64,000 nt of DNA, taken from the NCBI RefSeq assembly GCF_003432065.1, contig NZ_QWDE01000001.1, positions 1,488,001-1,552,000 on the forward strand, in the 5' to 3' direction. The translations under genes were made by a program, and so were the position numbers. The notes beneath the pieces are model-generated. The model ran no database searches. It was given only the letters and a program-made list of their open reading frames with translations, and was not told the origin of the DNA. Within the stretch, counting starts at the first letter, position 1, and each line of letters begins with the position of its first letter. This document shows, piece by piece, positions 45,111-54,879 of the stretch. The DNA is from Mucilaginibacter terrenus (GTDB lineage: Bacteria; Bacteroidota; Bacteroidia; Sphingobacteriales; Sphingobacteriaceae).

Positions 45111-45845
45111 CTACTGCTGTTCAACAGCTTCTTTCAAGCGCCTTCTCGAGCGGAATAACCTGGCTAGTATGGGGCCGTTTTCAGCTTTTGCAGCAGGGTA
45201 GTACCGCTTCCGTATCACAGCAAGTGTAATAGCCCAAACGCCGCTTATGGTGGTTATAATGTTAACATCTAAATCCAGCACTATTGCTACTATAATTAGG
45301 GCATAAAAAGCCGGAACAGCGATGTAAGTAAAGCGCTGCGATTTCCAATGCAGGTTTTTCTTAATATCAGCAGGCATAATGCACAACTCATCAGCGTTAA
45401 TAATCAGGTAGTGCACAAGCACGGTTTGCGTGAGAGAGCAAAACATCACAATGCCAAAGTACACTACCAGCCCGTACAAGCTATGTGGCCCGAGCGTTTC
45501 TGTCATAAGCGATACAGCAAACGGGAATAAGGATATCGAAAAGAGAAATAGCAAATTAAGGGCAATAAGCTTGTTGGTATAATCTTTTAAGAAACTGAAT
45601 ATTTTAAGGTGCTTTGACCAGAAAATACCTACAATAAGGAATGATATGAGGTAACCACCAAACTTTGGTAGCAGCTCCATAAAAGCTTCTTTCACTTTTT
45701 CAGCATTAGCGTGCCGCAAACCTTCGGGCATCTTCATTTCCAATACCATTATTGTTATAATGATAGCGAAAACCGCATCACTAAAGAGTATCACACGCTC
45801 TAATTGGAACTCTTTTTTAATTTCTTCACCTTCATTAACGTTCAT
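45111..45845 (-). CDS. TMEM175/DUF1211-family membrane protein (potassium channel-like)
   Basis: 244 residues from ATG 45845 (MNVNEGEEIKKEFQLERVI). Six membrane segments; the first carries the family signature LFSDAVFAIIITIMVLEMKMP. Bacterial TMEM175 homologues form potassium-permeable tetramers. The C-terminus is basic (ARLFRSRRRLKEAVEQQ). Upstream it faces the small gene at 45874 (28 bp apart, divergent). Confidence 0.92.
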   Translation of the reverse strand: MNVNEGEEIKKEFQLERVILFSDAVFAIIITIMVLEMKMPEGLRHANAEKVKEAFMELLPKFGGYLISFLIVGIFWSKHLKIFSFLKDYTNKLIALNLLFLFSISLFPFAVSLMTETLGPHSLYGLVVYFGIVMFCSLTQTVLVHYLIINADELCIMPADIKKNLHWKSQRFTYIAVPAFYALIIVAIVLDLDVNIITTISGVWAITLAVIRKRYYPAAKAENGPILARLFRSRRRLKEAVEQQ

Positions 45846-45859
45846 GGTATTATAAATTT

Positions 45860-45867
45860 TAATTTTG
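45860..45867 (+). promoter_or_regulatory. -7 promoter box of small membrane-protein gene
   Basis: TAATTTTG matches TAnnTTTG and ends 6 bp before the ATG at 45874, giving an almost leaderless transcript. Confidence 0.5.
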
Positions 45868-45873
45868 CAGTCA

Positions 45874-45996
45874 ATGGAAAAGCCAAAAGACGAATACTCC
45901 TTCTGGACAAAATACAAGCGGTTTGCAGGTACCGAGATATTACTTTACGTTATCATGATTGTGGGTATTGTACTTGGCATCATCATATTCAGTTAA
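45874..45996 (+). CDS. 40-residue single-pass membrane protein
   Basis: ATG 45874 to TAA 45996. A charged N-terminus (MEKPKDEYSFWTKYKRF) is followed by one hydrophobic helix (about 22-39, LLYVIMIVGIVLGIIIFS). A consensus promoter box lies just upstream. Its stop overlaps the 3' end of the convergent DUF3857 gene by 4 bp. Divergent from the TMEM175-like gene. No family known to me; coding status rests on promoter and on amphipathic composition. Confidence 0.62.
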   Translation: MEKPKDEYSFWTKYKRFAGTEILLYVIMIVGIVLGIIIFS

Positions 45997-47906
45997 TCAG
46001 TTTTCACCAACGCAACATTATAGCTGTCTGCGTCTACTACTTGCTGATAAAACTCCACAAGTTCAGGATACAGCTCCTTATTGTACAATCCGTCCACTAT
46101 CTCCAAACGGCGCTTATAAATTAGCTTATTGCCGCTTAGTGTTGTCTTTGCAGTAAATTTGCCAAAAGGTTTTTCTATAGCTATGTCTAACAGGTTTTTA
46201 TCTGTTTTATACCCTTCTGGTAGATTGTAAACAATTTCGTCTTCATCTGTATAGCCCCGGTTTATATATACCTGAGTACTCCGGTTACGTACATCACGGG
46301 GGGCGCGCTGCATCCTGTTAAGCGGGTTAAGATAAAAGTAAAGCTTGCTGCCATCTGCGCTGGCATATTCACGCGAGTTCACCTGAATAGTTTCCGTAGT
46401 TACCGGGTCTGCTCCTTTTTCCTGCTTTAAGTCAAATTTCCCGATATTAAGGTTACTGATGGCCGTATACTCCTTCTGCAGCATTTTAATCTGCTCGCTG
46501 GGCGGTTCGCCAATCATCTCCTCAACATTGTCGTACTGTGTACCTTTAAAGGTAGTTTTGATATCACCTTTCAAACTGCCGTCCTGCGCTATATCAAACT
46601 CTGCCTTTCGCTTTTGCAGGTTTATTGCGGATGTGTATTTGGGCGTATGCAGCAATTTACCACCCTCAGGTGTACAGGCCAAAACGGTACGGTCATCAGT
46701 AAAATCGCTTAAAAATCCGAATGGGATTTTTTGACTGGTACATTCTAAAAAAGTCGTATCGTTTTTAAACGGGAGGCATAAAATAACGTGATTACCCTGA
46801 TCCATACTTGGGAAATCATTCATCATGCTTACTTTACGCGTACCTGCCTGCACCACGCAATACCAGGATTCTATGTCAACAGCTTTCAACAGCGCCTGTG
46901 TATAATTCACCAGCGCTTTACAATCGCCATAACTCAGGCGGTCTACCTCCGAAGCAAGGAAGGGCTGATACCCGCCAATACCAACCTGTACACTTATGTA
47001 CCGGGTTTTCCCTTGCATAAACTCGTATATCTTTTTCGCTTTAGCTTTTGGGTCGGTAATGTTGGCGGTAATCTCCTTAATTCGCTGTACAGTTTCCACT
47101 GGCAATACACGACGGCTAGCCAGCAGTTTATCATACGTCCATTTGCCCAGCTCACCCCAACTGCTGAATGACCCTGCTAAACCTTCATATTTGAAGTTCT
47201 GTGGTGCTATTTTAACCGAACTGAGGTATTGTTCAGGATTAGGGCTGTATGGCTCAGTACGTATGGCTTTCAGGTTATTAAGCTGCCAGGTATATGTTTT
47301 GAGCCCTTCTTTGGTGCTGCCTATGCTTGCGCTTGTTGGCATGTTCACCTCCTTATACCTGATTTTAAAATCAGGCTTGCAGGTAAAGGTATAGCTTGCT
47401 CTTTCTACAGCCAAGCCATCCTCATAGTTTGGCTTCCAATCATCAAAATTGAGCGATTGTTTAGACTTAGTTTCATATTCGTACTCGATAGTGTACGGGT
47501 ATGCACCTGCCGACGGAGTATAATACTGCACACGTGAATCCTCAAAAAGTGAATAATCGTTTGCTGCATTTTCATCCTTAAAGTCCTTTTCACCAAACTT
47601 CGCTGTCGGCTTACCAAACTCGTTATACACGACCCCTTTTACATTACGCAGCAGGTTGCTTTTGTTGTGCCATATAACAATACGGGCAATATCGTCGCCA
47701 TTTTTATTAAGTACCGTAATTGCTTGTTTAAAGTGGTATAATGTATTATCCAGGTCTTTCACCTCTAAGGTTACCTCCTGGTTGCGAATAACTGCGCTTG
47801 CGTAAGGCAGCAGGTCTTTACTAATTAAAGATGCATCATAGTTTGGCTGCGCGTAACCCAACGCCGCACTTAAAAGCAAAAACAACAATATATAAGCTGA
47901 TCTCAT
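45993..47906 (-). CDS. DUF3857/transglutaminase-like protein, catalytic Cys retained
   Basis: 637 residues from ATG 47906; a GTG one codon earlier is possible. Signal peptide (about 1-20, LLFLLLSAALGYAQ). DUF3857 domain (about 50-220) and a transglutaminase-like domain (about 270-400): RYISVQVGIGGYQP, LSYGDCKALVNYTQALL (Cys), GNHVILCLP (His); the third residue region reads FLECTSQ rather than the usual D. Exported. ATG overlaps the upstream gene's TGA by one base, so the two paralogues are co-translated. Role unknown, probably envelope. Confidence 0.88.
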   Translation of the reverse strand: MRSAYILLFLLLSAALGYAQPNYDASLISKDLLPYASAVIRNQEVTLEVKDLDNTLYHFKQAITVLNKNGDDIARIVIWHNKSNLLRNVKGVVYNEFGKPTAKFGEKDFKDENAANDYSLFEDSRVQYYTPSAGAYPYTIEYEYETKSKQSLNFDDWKPNYEDGLAVERASYTFTCKPDFKIRYKEVNMPTSASIGSTKEGLKTYTWQLNNLKAIRTEPYSPNPEQYLSSVKIAPQNFKYEGLAGSFSSWGELGKWTYDKLLASRRVLPVETVQRIKEITANITDPKAKAKKIYEFMQGKTRYISVQVGIGGYQPFLASEVDRLSYGDCKALVNYTQALLKAVDIESWYCVVQAGTRKVSMMNDFPSMDQGNHVILCLPFKNDTTFLECTSQKIPFGFLSDFTDDRTVLACTPEGGKLLHTPKYTSAINLQKRKAEFDIAQDGSLKGDIKTTFKGTQYDNVEEMIGEPPSEQIKMLQKEYTAISNLNIGKFDLKQEKGADPVTTETIQVNSREYASADGSKLYFYLNPLNRMQRAPRDVRNRSTQVYINRGYTDEDEIVYNLPEGYKTDKNLLDIAIEKPFGKFTAKTTLSGNKLIYKRRLEIVDGLYNKELYPELVEFYQQVVDADSYNVALVKTD

Positions 47907-49882
47907 CACTTTTTCCTGAACACAATTTCCGCCTTTTCCGCAGCTATCATTTTGTTATAAAACTCTTTTAAATAAGGGTACTCCTCGCTCTCATAAACCG
48001 ATTTACTAAACTGTACCACGTTGGAGAAGGTGAACCTGTTTCCGTCGCTGTTAAAATCTGTCATAAACTTTCCTCCGGAATTTGGCAAACTTATGGCGTT
48101 AGGCTGCGGAGCGCTTTCAACCACGTATTCTGTCGGCAAAGTCATGTTCAGTACAAATCTTTCATCAGATGGCATACCCCAATCTACAGGGTAGGCCCTA
48201 TCCTGTAATTTAAACGGATTCACCGCTATCCTGTCGAAAAAGAAGGGGTTAAATGCCAGCCGCCCTCCATTTACTGAATTAAAGGCGTCTATTTCTACTT
48301 CGTACTTTTCAACTACCGGCAGGTCAAGGCTGTCCAAATTGGATATCTGCGAGTTTAATATTTTTACCTTGGCAAGCCTTTCGTCGAGGTTTTCTACATA
48401 CTCATCTGTAGTGTTAAATTTGCGTATTGCTTTTCGTTTTTCGTATGCTTCGTAACCGATAGAATAATTTGTGACGGTGCCCTTCATTTTACCATTGCTC
48501 TGCAGGGTAAGTTCATAGGAACTGGTGCTTCTTTTAGGCTGCCTTGCCGTGAGGTCTACCCAGTATGATGGTTTGTCCAAACTCATTACACGGCCCTGGT
48601 CGTTCAGGCATTTCAACGGAAGCATATCAAAAGACAATAACGGGTCTGACGCATCAAGCATATAGCTTTTATCGCCAATGTTAAGTTTGGCAACCACATA
48701 GTCAAACTCGTCTTCTACAGGATATAGTTTATTAATAAGCCCGTTAGTACGGGTGCTCAGCATTACTGCTTCAGCATTAAGCCCTGCCGACCCAAGTGCA
48801 GCAACCAGTGCGAGGTTAATATCACCTACTGATCCCGTGTGGCTTTCCAGCGCCTTGCGTATACCGTCCTCGCTCCCGCGAGCCCGTACGTTATTCCATT
48901 TGATATTCTTTTGAATATAAGCATATACTGCTTTTGCTTTGGCAAGATCGTCGGCTTTGCCTTCAATTACCGGATCAATATATTTTTTAAGCAGATCCTT
49001 TTTTCGAATCTGTGCACCAAAGTAGTCTGCCTTCTTCAGGTTGTAATCAATGTCTTTCCAATCCTTTGTTACTTTTACTTTTTGATTAGTATAAGGGTTA
49101 GTATAATCTGACAGTTCATAATAGATGGCAGAAACAAAGTTTTTAGGCGCTGTCATGTAATCCTCTTCTATAAAAGCAGGGATATCTGCCATGCCGTAAG
49201 TGATATGTGAACAGTCACAACTTGCACCATGAGTACTAAAGCAGGTTTTTTCTACCTCTGCGGTGTTGGTTGTAAGTTTAAGCCGTCCACGCAATGAGGC
49301 GTTATAGTTCCAGAAAGCCGGAATATGCACCTCATAAGTTGATACCATTTTGGGTATATCATCCTGAAACTGCCATGAGGGAAACTGGTATATATAAGGC
49401 GACACCAAACGGTATTTGTACTCTATTATACTGCCAGCCTTAACATTGGGCATTGCAAATTTTGCTTTGCTGTAATAAACGTTCTCTTTGCTCCTGTAAA
49501 CCTGTGAGCGGTCAAGTACCGATTGCTTTGCCGATCCATTCTCGTCTATGTAAGTTGTTACGCCTTCAATGTCCTCAACAGACTCAGGGTTATCTCCTTT
49601 GGTATAATAACTAACTTCTACGGTACCTTTATCAAAAGCTTTACTATCTAGTATCTTAATTTTAACGTGGTAGTCGTGTATTACTTTGATGTTATCGTCG
49701 CTGGTTACATCAATTCTTGACGTGCCGTATTCGCTTATAACATAAGCATGTGCAGAGGTATCCTTAACGTATTTTTTTGCTGCAAGTTCTTCTTGAGAGA
49801 AAGTTCCGTAAGGGAAGTTTTGCGCGGATGCGCCGACTCCGGCAAGCAGTAAGATAAACAAGCCGGGTAAAAATTTATTCAT
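47906..49882 (-). CDS. DUF3857 protein, transglutaminase domain degenerate
   Basis: 658 residues, signal peptide (about 1-20, cut before QNFPY). Same layout as the downstream paralogue. In the transglutaminase segment GSVGDINLALVAALGSAGL the catalytic Cys position is Ile, and the His segment reads FDYVVAKL, so the enzyme is probably inactive; IGDKSYMLDASD keeps the Asp. It may be a binding partner for the active-looking neighbour. Confidence 0.87.
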   Translation of the reverse strand: MNKFLPGLFILLLAGVGASAQNFPYGTFSQEELAAKKYVKDTSAHAYVISEYGTSRIDVTSDDNIKVIHDYHVKIKILDSKAFDKGTVEVSYYTKGDNPESVEDIEGVTTYIDENGSAKQSVLDRSQVYRSKENVYYSKAKFAMPNVKAGSIIEYKYRLVSPYIYQFPSWQFQDDIPKMVSTYEVHIPAFWNYNASLRGRLKLTTNTAEVEKTCFSTHGASCDCSHITYGMADIPAFIEEDYMTAPKNFVSAIYYELSDYTNPYTNQKVKVTKDWKDIDYNLKKADYFGAQIRKKDLLKKYIDPVIEGKADDLAKAKAVYAYIQKNIKWNNVRARGSEDGIRKALESHTGSVGDINLALVAALGSAGLNAEAVMLSTRTNGLINKLYPVEDEFDYVVAKLNIGDKSYMLDASDPLLSFDMLPLKCLNDQGRVMSLDKPSYWVDLTARQPKRSTSSYELTLQSNGKMKGTVTNYSIGYEAYEKRKAIRKFNTTDEYVENLDERLAKVKILNSQISNLDSLDLPVVEKYEVEIDAFNSVNGGRLAFNPFFFDRIAVNPFKLQDRAYPVDWGMPSDERFVLNMTLPTEYVVESAPQPNAISLPNSGGKFMTDFNSDGNRFTFSNVVQFSKSVYESEEYPYLKEFYNKMIAAEKAEIVFRKK

Positions 49883-50003
49883 ATATCAGGTTTAGTTAAT
49901 CAGGTGCTATGAAAGTAATAATTATTAATTAATTATCATAAAAAAGTGGCAGGCCATAATATTGCAAGACTTTTTGCCACCTTTGCAGTCTTTTACAAGC
50001 AAC

Positions 50004-51041
50004 ATGAAATTAGTTTTAAAGCGCCCTTTAGCCTTCTTCGACCTGGAAACCACCGGCACAAACATCGGCGCCGACCGTATAGTTGAAATATCTGTAATAA
50101 AGCTCAACCCGGATGGCAGCGAAGAAGTGATGACCTGGCGTATAAACCCCGGTATACCTATTCCGCTTGAATCGTCGCTTGTGCATGGTATTTACGAGGA
50201 ACATATAAGGGAGGAAAAGCTTTTTCATGAGCTAGGCGAACAGATTGCTGCATTTATCGGCGATGCTGATCTGGCTGGTTACAATAGCAACAAGTTCGAT
50301 ATCCCAATGCTGATGGAAGAATTCCTGCGCGCCGGTGTAAACTTTGAATTGGAGAAACGTCACTTTGTTGACGTGCAGAATATATTCCACCAGATGGAGC
50401 AGCGTACCTTAAAAGCCGCCTATCAATTTTATTGCAATAAACAGATCATAAACGCGCACTCTGCAGAGGCAGATACCCGTGCTACCATGGAGGTTTTGCT
50501 GGCCCAGATAGAGCGCTACGCAGACATGGAATGGGAGGATAAAAAAGGCAACCGCAGTAAACCAGTTGTTGGCGACGTAGAAGCGCTGCACCAGTTCACT
50601 AACCTAAATCGCCCTGTAGACTTTGCAGGCCGTATGGTGTATAACGAAGACGGCGAGGAGCTGATAAACTTTGGCAAGCACAAAGGCCGCAAGGTAGAAG
50701 ACGTGTTCTCGATGGAGCCAAGCTACTACTCCTGGATGATGCAAGGTGACTTCCCGCTATATACTAAACGCAAGTTGGAGGAAATATACAAGCGTTGGAA
50801 TGCGAAACGTGTGGCAGAACGCCAGGCAAACAGGCAGGCACAACCACAGCAAGCTCAGCCGCAAAACAATCAGCAGGAAACACCTAAGCCTTCATTCCAA
50901 AATAATGCGCCAAAGTCTTCGCCGCAGATAAACAACAATAACCAGCATTATAACAAGCCTTTCCAAAAGAAACAGGAACCAGCTAAGCCGGTAAATGATG
51001 ACATGTTAAAAGCGTTGTCTGAAAAGTTCAAGAAGGGGTAA
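50004..51041 (+). CDS. DnaQ-type 3'-5' exonuclease with low-complexity tail
   Basis: 345 residues from ATG 50004 (MKLVLKRPLAFFDLETTG); an upstream TTG is not needed. ExoI FFDLETTGTNIGADRIVE (D-x-E), ExoII LAGYNSNKFDIPMLMEEF, ExoIII with HSAEADTRATMEVL (H and D). This is the proofreading fold (Pol III epsilon/RNase T). After about residue 190 a second small domain (INFGKHKGRKVEDVF, SYYSWMMQGDFP) found in many Bacteroidota homologues, then a Gln/Asn/Pro-rich disordered tail (270-335). Soluble. Confidence 0.93.
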   Translation: MKLVLKRPLAFFDLETTGTNIGADRIVEISVIKLNPDGSEEVMTWRINPGIPIPLESSLVHGIYEEHIREEKLFHELGEQIAAFIGDADLAGYNSNKFDIPMLMEEFLRAGVNFELEKRHFVDVQNIFHQMEQRTLKAAYQFYCNKQIINAHSAEADTRATMEVLLAQIERYADMEWEDKKGNRSKPVVGDVEALHQFTNLNRPVDFAGRMVYNEDGEELINFGKHKGRKVEDVFSMEPSYYSWMMQGDFPLYTKRKLEEIYKRWNAKRVAERQANRQAQPQQAQPQNNQQETPKPSFQNNAPKSSPQINNNNQHYNKPFQKKQEPAKPVNDDMLKALSEKFKKG

Positions 51042-51045
51042 TTAC

Positions 51046-52029
51046 CTAATCGGCAAAGTTTGGGTTGAATATGACTTTCTTATCCTTTGCAGTAGGTTGA
51101 TGGTTCAAAAACTTTATATTTCGCTGCAAACCTTCAAATTTGGTGCGCTTTACGGCAGAATTCTTAAATACCTTTTGGAACACGTCCCGGGTAATATCTT
51201 CCCAGTCGCGCTTTGTTATTCCATGCAGATCAGGGTGGGGATCGAAAGCTGGTTCGTTATGCAACACTGAGAACTTGTTCCAGGGGCAAACATCCTGGCA
51301 AACGTCACAGCCAAACATCCAGTTGTCCATTTTACCTTCAAATTCCTGCGGAATTTCGTTCTTTAACTCTATAGTAAGGTAAGATATACACCTGCTGCCG
51401 TCCACAATATACGGAGCTACAATTGCATCTGTGGGGCAAGCATCTATACACCTGGTGCAGCTGCCACAATGGTCGGCAGTAGGCTCAACATCGTAATCCA
51501 GTTCAATATCTACAATCAGCTCTGCGAGGAAGAAAAACGAGCCTGCCTTCTTATTAAGCAGATTGCTGTTTTTTCCTATCCAACCCAACCCTGCTTTCTT
51601 TGCCCAGGCTTTATCTAACACTGGTGCAGAATCAACAAAAGCACGACCGCCAACCTCCCCTATTTGCTCATTGATGATTTGCATCAGCAGCTTCAGTTTT
51701 TCTTTTATCACCGTGTGATAATCTGCGCCATATGCATACTTGGATATTTTAGGTGCTTCAGGGTCTGACTGAACGGTATCTGTATAGTAGTTTAATCCAA
51801 CTGAGATCACCGACTTAGCGCCATCTACCAATAATCTTGGATCGAGCCGTTTATCAAAGTAATTTTCCATGTAGCGCATTTTTCCTTGCATACCCTTGTT
51901 GAGCCATGCTTCGAGTCGTGGCGCTTCTTCTTCCAGGAACTCTGCCTTAGATATGCCGCAGAACATAAAGCCGAGCGCTTTTGCCTCGTCTTTAATCAAT
52001 TGAGAATATGCCTGGCGGTTCTGCTGCAT
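51046..52029 (-). CDS. queG: epoxyqueuosine reductase QueG
   Basis: 327 residues. Last step of queuosine synthesis in tRNA. Cobalamin-binding N-terminal part with GLNYYTD and [38 protein letters not shown], and two [4Fe-4S] sites: [16 protein letters not shown] (about 190-205) and [13 protein letters not shown] (about 238-250). Convergent with the exonuclease gene (4 bp between stops). Confidence 0.96.
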   Translation of the reverse strand: MQQNRQAYSQLIKDEAKALGFMFCGISKAEFLEEEAPRLEAWLNKGMQGKMRYMENYFDKRLDPRLLVDGAKSVISVGLNYYTDTVQSDPEAPKISKYAYGADYHTVIKEKLKLLMQIINEQIGEVGGRAFVDSAPVLDKAWAKKAGLGWIGKNSNLLNKKAGSFFFLAELIVDIELDYDVEPTADHCGSCTRCIDACPTDAIVAPYIVDGSRCISYLTIELKNEIPQEFEGKMDNWMFGCDVCQDVCPWNKFSVLHNEPAFDPHPDLHGITKRDWEDITRDVFQKVFKNSAVKRTKFEGLQRNIKFLNHQPTAKDKKVIFNPNFAD

Positions 52030-52192
52030 TTCACAAAGATAAGGTTAATATGATTGACCATTGAAAACACATTGAACACTTTATAAGACGTTTTTACGCC
52101 AACCTATGCGGTTACCTCCATTTTTACGTGTGTTGTGTACGTCCAGAGTTAATGGTATGATTTTTTCTTATAACTATAAAACATCTACTCTT

Positions 52193-52567
52193 ATGCTACA
52201 ATTTATTAACGATCTGGAACCACACGTAGTTGGCATACATGCAATAGGTGAGGTTACCAAGCAAGATATTGATACTGTTCTACTACCCAGGATAGACGAA
52301 CTGGTACAGCGACAAGGTGAAATAAATTACCTGCTTGTATTAGAGACCGACGTTAAAAACTGGACAGCCGGCGCCTGGCTGGACGATGTTAAGATGGGCA
52401 TCAAAAACTTTACTAAATGGAATAAAATAGCCGTAGTAAGCGATCAAAAAGGGGTTGAGTGGTTTACAGATGCATTCCGCTTCTTTATACCCGGAAAATC
52501 AAAAGGCTATTCACTCAACCAGCTGGACGATGCGGTGAAATGGGTAACAGCAAAAGACGAACAATAA
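52193..52567 (+). CDS. SpoIIAA-like (STAS/Sec14-type fold) protein
   Basis: 124 residues from ATG 52193 (MLQFINDLEPHVVGIHAIG), chosen because it gives the standard family N-terminus. VTKQDIDTVLLPRIDELV, NYLLVLETDVKNWTAGAWL, WNKIAVVSDQKGVEWF and the C-terminal GYSLNQLDDAVKWV match the SpoIIAA-like family. Soluble, function unknown; often stress-related by context. Confidence 0.85.
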   Translation: MLQFINDLEPHVVGIHAIGEVTKQDIDTVLLPRIDELVQRQGEINYLLVLETDVKNWTAGAWLDDVKMGIKNFTKWNKIAVVSDQKGVEWFTDAFRFFIPGKSKGYSLNQLDDAVKWVTAKDEQ

Positions 52568-52587
52568 TATACTTAAAACTAAACACC

Positions 52588-52848
52588 ATGGAAAACAAAC
52601 CAGAAGGATTTGACAGGGCTAACGGACAAGGCCAAAATCATGATACTGCAGGAAACGTTGCGAACGCCGACAACAATACATTAGGCCAAAACACCGGTAC
52701 AAATGAAGCGCCGGAGGTAGAAACCGTAACCCCGGATAACGATGCTGAAAGCATTGCCAAATCAAACGACGGAAGTTCATCTTCAGATGATAACGGCGGC
52801 GGCGACTCTTCAAACAAAGGAAAAGGCCCGAGCGGCGAGAACCTGTAA
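52588..52848 (+). CDS. small disordered acidic protein
   Basis: 86 residues from ATG 52588. Almost no hydrophobic residues; rich in Asn, Asp, Gly, Ser (NADNNTLGQNTGTNEAPE, NDGSSSSDDNGGGDSS). Predicted fully disordered. Lies 20 bp after the SpoIIAA-like gene, before a strong terminator, so the two form one unit. Such hydrophilic proteins are often induced by stress, but no function is known. Confidence 0.7.
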   Translation: MENKPEGFDRANGQGQNHDTAGNVANADNNTLGQNTGTNEAPEVETVTPDNDAESIAKSNDGSSSSDDNGGGDSSNKGKGPSGENL

Positions 52849-52870
52849 TAAATTTACGGTTATATACCTT

Positions 52871-52904
52871 AAGCGGCTTAGTTAAAACTAAGCCGCTTTT
52901 TTTT
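52871..52904 (+). terminator. strong rho-independent terminator
   Basis: A perfect 12-bp stem (52871-52882 with 52887-52898), 4-base loop TAAA, followed by T-run. Confidence 0.92.
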
Positions 52905-52971
52905 ATGTCAATTTTAAACCATAATGTTCATTTTAAATCAATCAAAACATTATTTACATAATTAAAGTAAT

Positions 52972-52985
52972 TTACTTTGAAGTAA
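52972..52985 (+). promoter_or_regulatory. promoter-like box with palindrome upstream of GH2 gene
   Basis: TTACTTTGAAGTAA is a 6-bp-arm palindrome overlapping TACTTTG, one base short of the usual -7 box. AAGTAATTT also occurs as a direct repeat (52965-52973 and 52981-52989). ATG is at 53007. Confidence 0.35.
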
Positions 52986-53006
52986 TTTCATCAACTGATA
53001 CCGACT

Positions 53007-54875
53007 ATGATTTTTAACCCAGATGCTGAAACCGCGCACGCAAACTATAATTTAACCAAAAGCAGGCCCGAAGTTTCCGCGCAGGACGAACCCCTCAACC
53101 CCCTCCCGAGGGCGGTAATGCGGCCAAATTCCTTCCTGTTGCTCGATGGCGAATGGAAGTTTGCCGTAGACCAGGAAGATAAGGGACTTGCAAATAACTG
53201 GTTCCTGGCTCATGATTACACCAATACGGCCCATTGGCCCGGCAGTGTAGAGGCACAAATGGCCCGCATACAACCCGAACATACCTGGCGCGACAAAATT
53301 GTGGTGTGGTACGAACGTGAATTCCCGATGCCCGAACTGGAAGGTGGTCACCGCTCGCCTAACTCGTTGCTGCAGCTTACCTTTGGTGCATGCGGCTACG
53401 AGACCAGGGTATGGCTAAACGGCTTTCCGCTTAAGACTATTGAAGGAGAGGAATTTCACCTAGGCGAATACACATCGTTCTCGTTTGAATTGGATGAGAA
53501 GATGCTACAGGCAGACAACAGGCTTACCGTGCGCATAGCCAGCTCGATGGATGCTGATACCACCCGGGGAAAGCAGGAATCTACTATTTACAAGAGAGGT
53601 GGTATATGGTATCAAACCTACACCGGCGCGGTACGCAGTGTATGGCTGGAAACAGTGGAGCGCAACCGCTTACGCTCGAGGCTTGGTGTGGTAAGTATTG
53701 TTGAGGACAACCTGGTCCGCTTTAACCTTACAACGCGCATACATGATCCGGGACCATATACCATTCGGTTGAAAGTTTATAACCGACACCAGGAAATCGA
53801 TGAACCTGTGGTAACTGATGAATACCAGCTGCTCTTAGAGGCCGGGCAAAAGCAGCAGCGCCTTGTAGTTAACATACCCGACGCGCAGCTATGGTCTCCT
53901 GAAAACCCTCACCGCTATCGGTTGGTAGCCCAGCTGATAGACAGTACCGGCTACGTTGCCGAGATAGAATCGTACTTCGGCTTACGTAAGATTGAGGCAC
54001 GGGGTAGTTCTGTTTATCTTAACAACAAGAAAATCTATATAGACGGCATCCTGTACCAACCGGGAATTGCTAATTACGAAGAAATAAAACGGCACATGTA
54101 CGCAATGAAGGCACTAGGCTGCAACCTTGTGCGCATACACATTGCCGGCGTAGACCCACGTATTTACCACCTTGCTGATAAGATGGGCATGCTGTTATGG
54201 GTTGAAGTACCAAGCCCACACCGCTCCACCAAAAAGAGCCGGGCAAACCACAAGGCTGAACTCTTACGCATGCTGAGCCTCATCTCCACTCACCCATCAG
54301 TGATTATCTGGAGCTTGTACAACGAGGACTGGGGAGCGCAGGACATTGCAACCAACCAGGAAACGCGCCAGTACATCATCAATATGTACCATTACATGCA
54401 GATCTCTCACCCGCAGTTCCTGGTGGTGGATAACGACGGCTGGCAGCACATTTCCTTCGAAGGCAAGCTGAAGAGCGACCTGCTCACCGTGCACTTATAC
54501 ACGCCGGAGCTAAAACGCTGGCAAGAGATGCTGGACGACCTGGTAGAAGGCAAACAAACCAGTGTTGCCGCGTTCCCTCTTATCGTGGGGGATCCATTCT
54601 TCTTTCGGAAGCAGGTACCGCTTATTGTAAGCGAATGGGGTGGTTTTGGCTTTTCGGATTATGGCGGACCGCAGGATAATGAGGAAAGAAACAAGCAAAT
54701 AGCGCTGTTTAAGCAGGAATTACGCAAACGGCCAATAGCGGGTGACGTTTACACCCAGGCTACAAATATTGAGGATGAACAGAACGGCATCATCGACTTC
54801 CACACCGGGGAACTGAAGGTTAGAGAAGGTCTCTTGAAGTCGTCAGCGCCTGATGACGATAGTGCTAGCGCGTAA
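53007..54875 (+). CDS. glycoside hydrolase family 2 enzyme
   Basis: 622 residues. No signal peptide, so cytoplasmic. Jelly-roll sugar-binding N-terminal domain (about 40-200: FLLLDGEWKFAVDQ, WYEREFPMPE, TFGACGYETRVWLNGFPLK), Ig-like domain (about 210-325), then the barrel: GCNLVRIHIAGVDPRIYHL, SVIIWSLYNEDWGAQ (acid/base Glu about 440) and LIVSEWGGFGFSDYGG (nucleophile Glu about 543). Beta-galactosidase, beta-glucuronidase or beta-mannosidase are possible. Not in the sugar locus above and followed by a long inverted repeat. Confidence 0.93.
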   Translation: MIFNPDAETAHANYNLTKSRPEVSAQDEPLNPLPRAVMRPNSFLLLDGEWKFAVDQEDKGLANNWFLAHDYTNTAHWPGSVEAQMARIQPEHTWRDKIVVWYEREFPMPELEGGHRSPNSLLQLTFGACGYETRVWLNGFPLKTIEGEEFHLGEYTSFSFELDEKMLQADNRLTVRIASSMDADTTRGKQESTIYKRGGIWYQTYTGAVRSVWLETVERNRLRSRLGVVSIVEDNLVRFNLTTRIHDPGPYTIRLKVYNRHQEIDEPVVTDEYQLLLEAGQKQQRLVVNIPDAQLWSPENPHRYRLVAQLIDSTGYVAEIESYFGLRKIEARGSSVYLNNKKIYIDGILYQPGIANYEEIKRHMYAMKALGCNLVRIHIAGVDPRIYHLADKMGMLLWVEVPSPHRSTKKSRANHKAELLRMLSLISTHPSVIIWSLYNEDWGAQDIATNQETRQYIINMYHYMQISHPQFLVVDNDGWQHISFEGKLKSDLLTVHLYTPELKRWQEMLDDLVEGKQTSVAAFPLIVGDPFFFRKQVPLIVSEWGGFGFSDYGGPQDNEERNKQIALFKQELRKRPIAGDVYTQATNIEDEQNGIIDFHTGELKVREGLLKSSAPDDDSASA

Positions 54876-54879
54876 TTGC

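Noticed and set aside
52459..52587. Longer N-terminus for the disordered protein
   Set aside because: Overlaps the SpoIIAA-like gene out of frame; ATG 52588 starts a composition-uniform protein.
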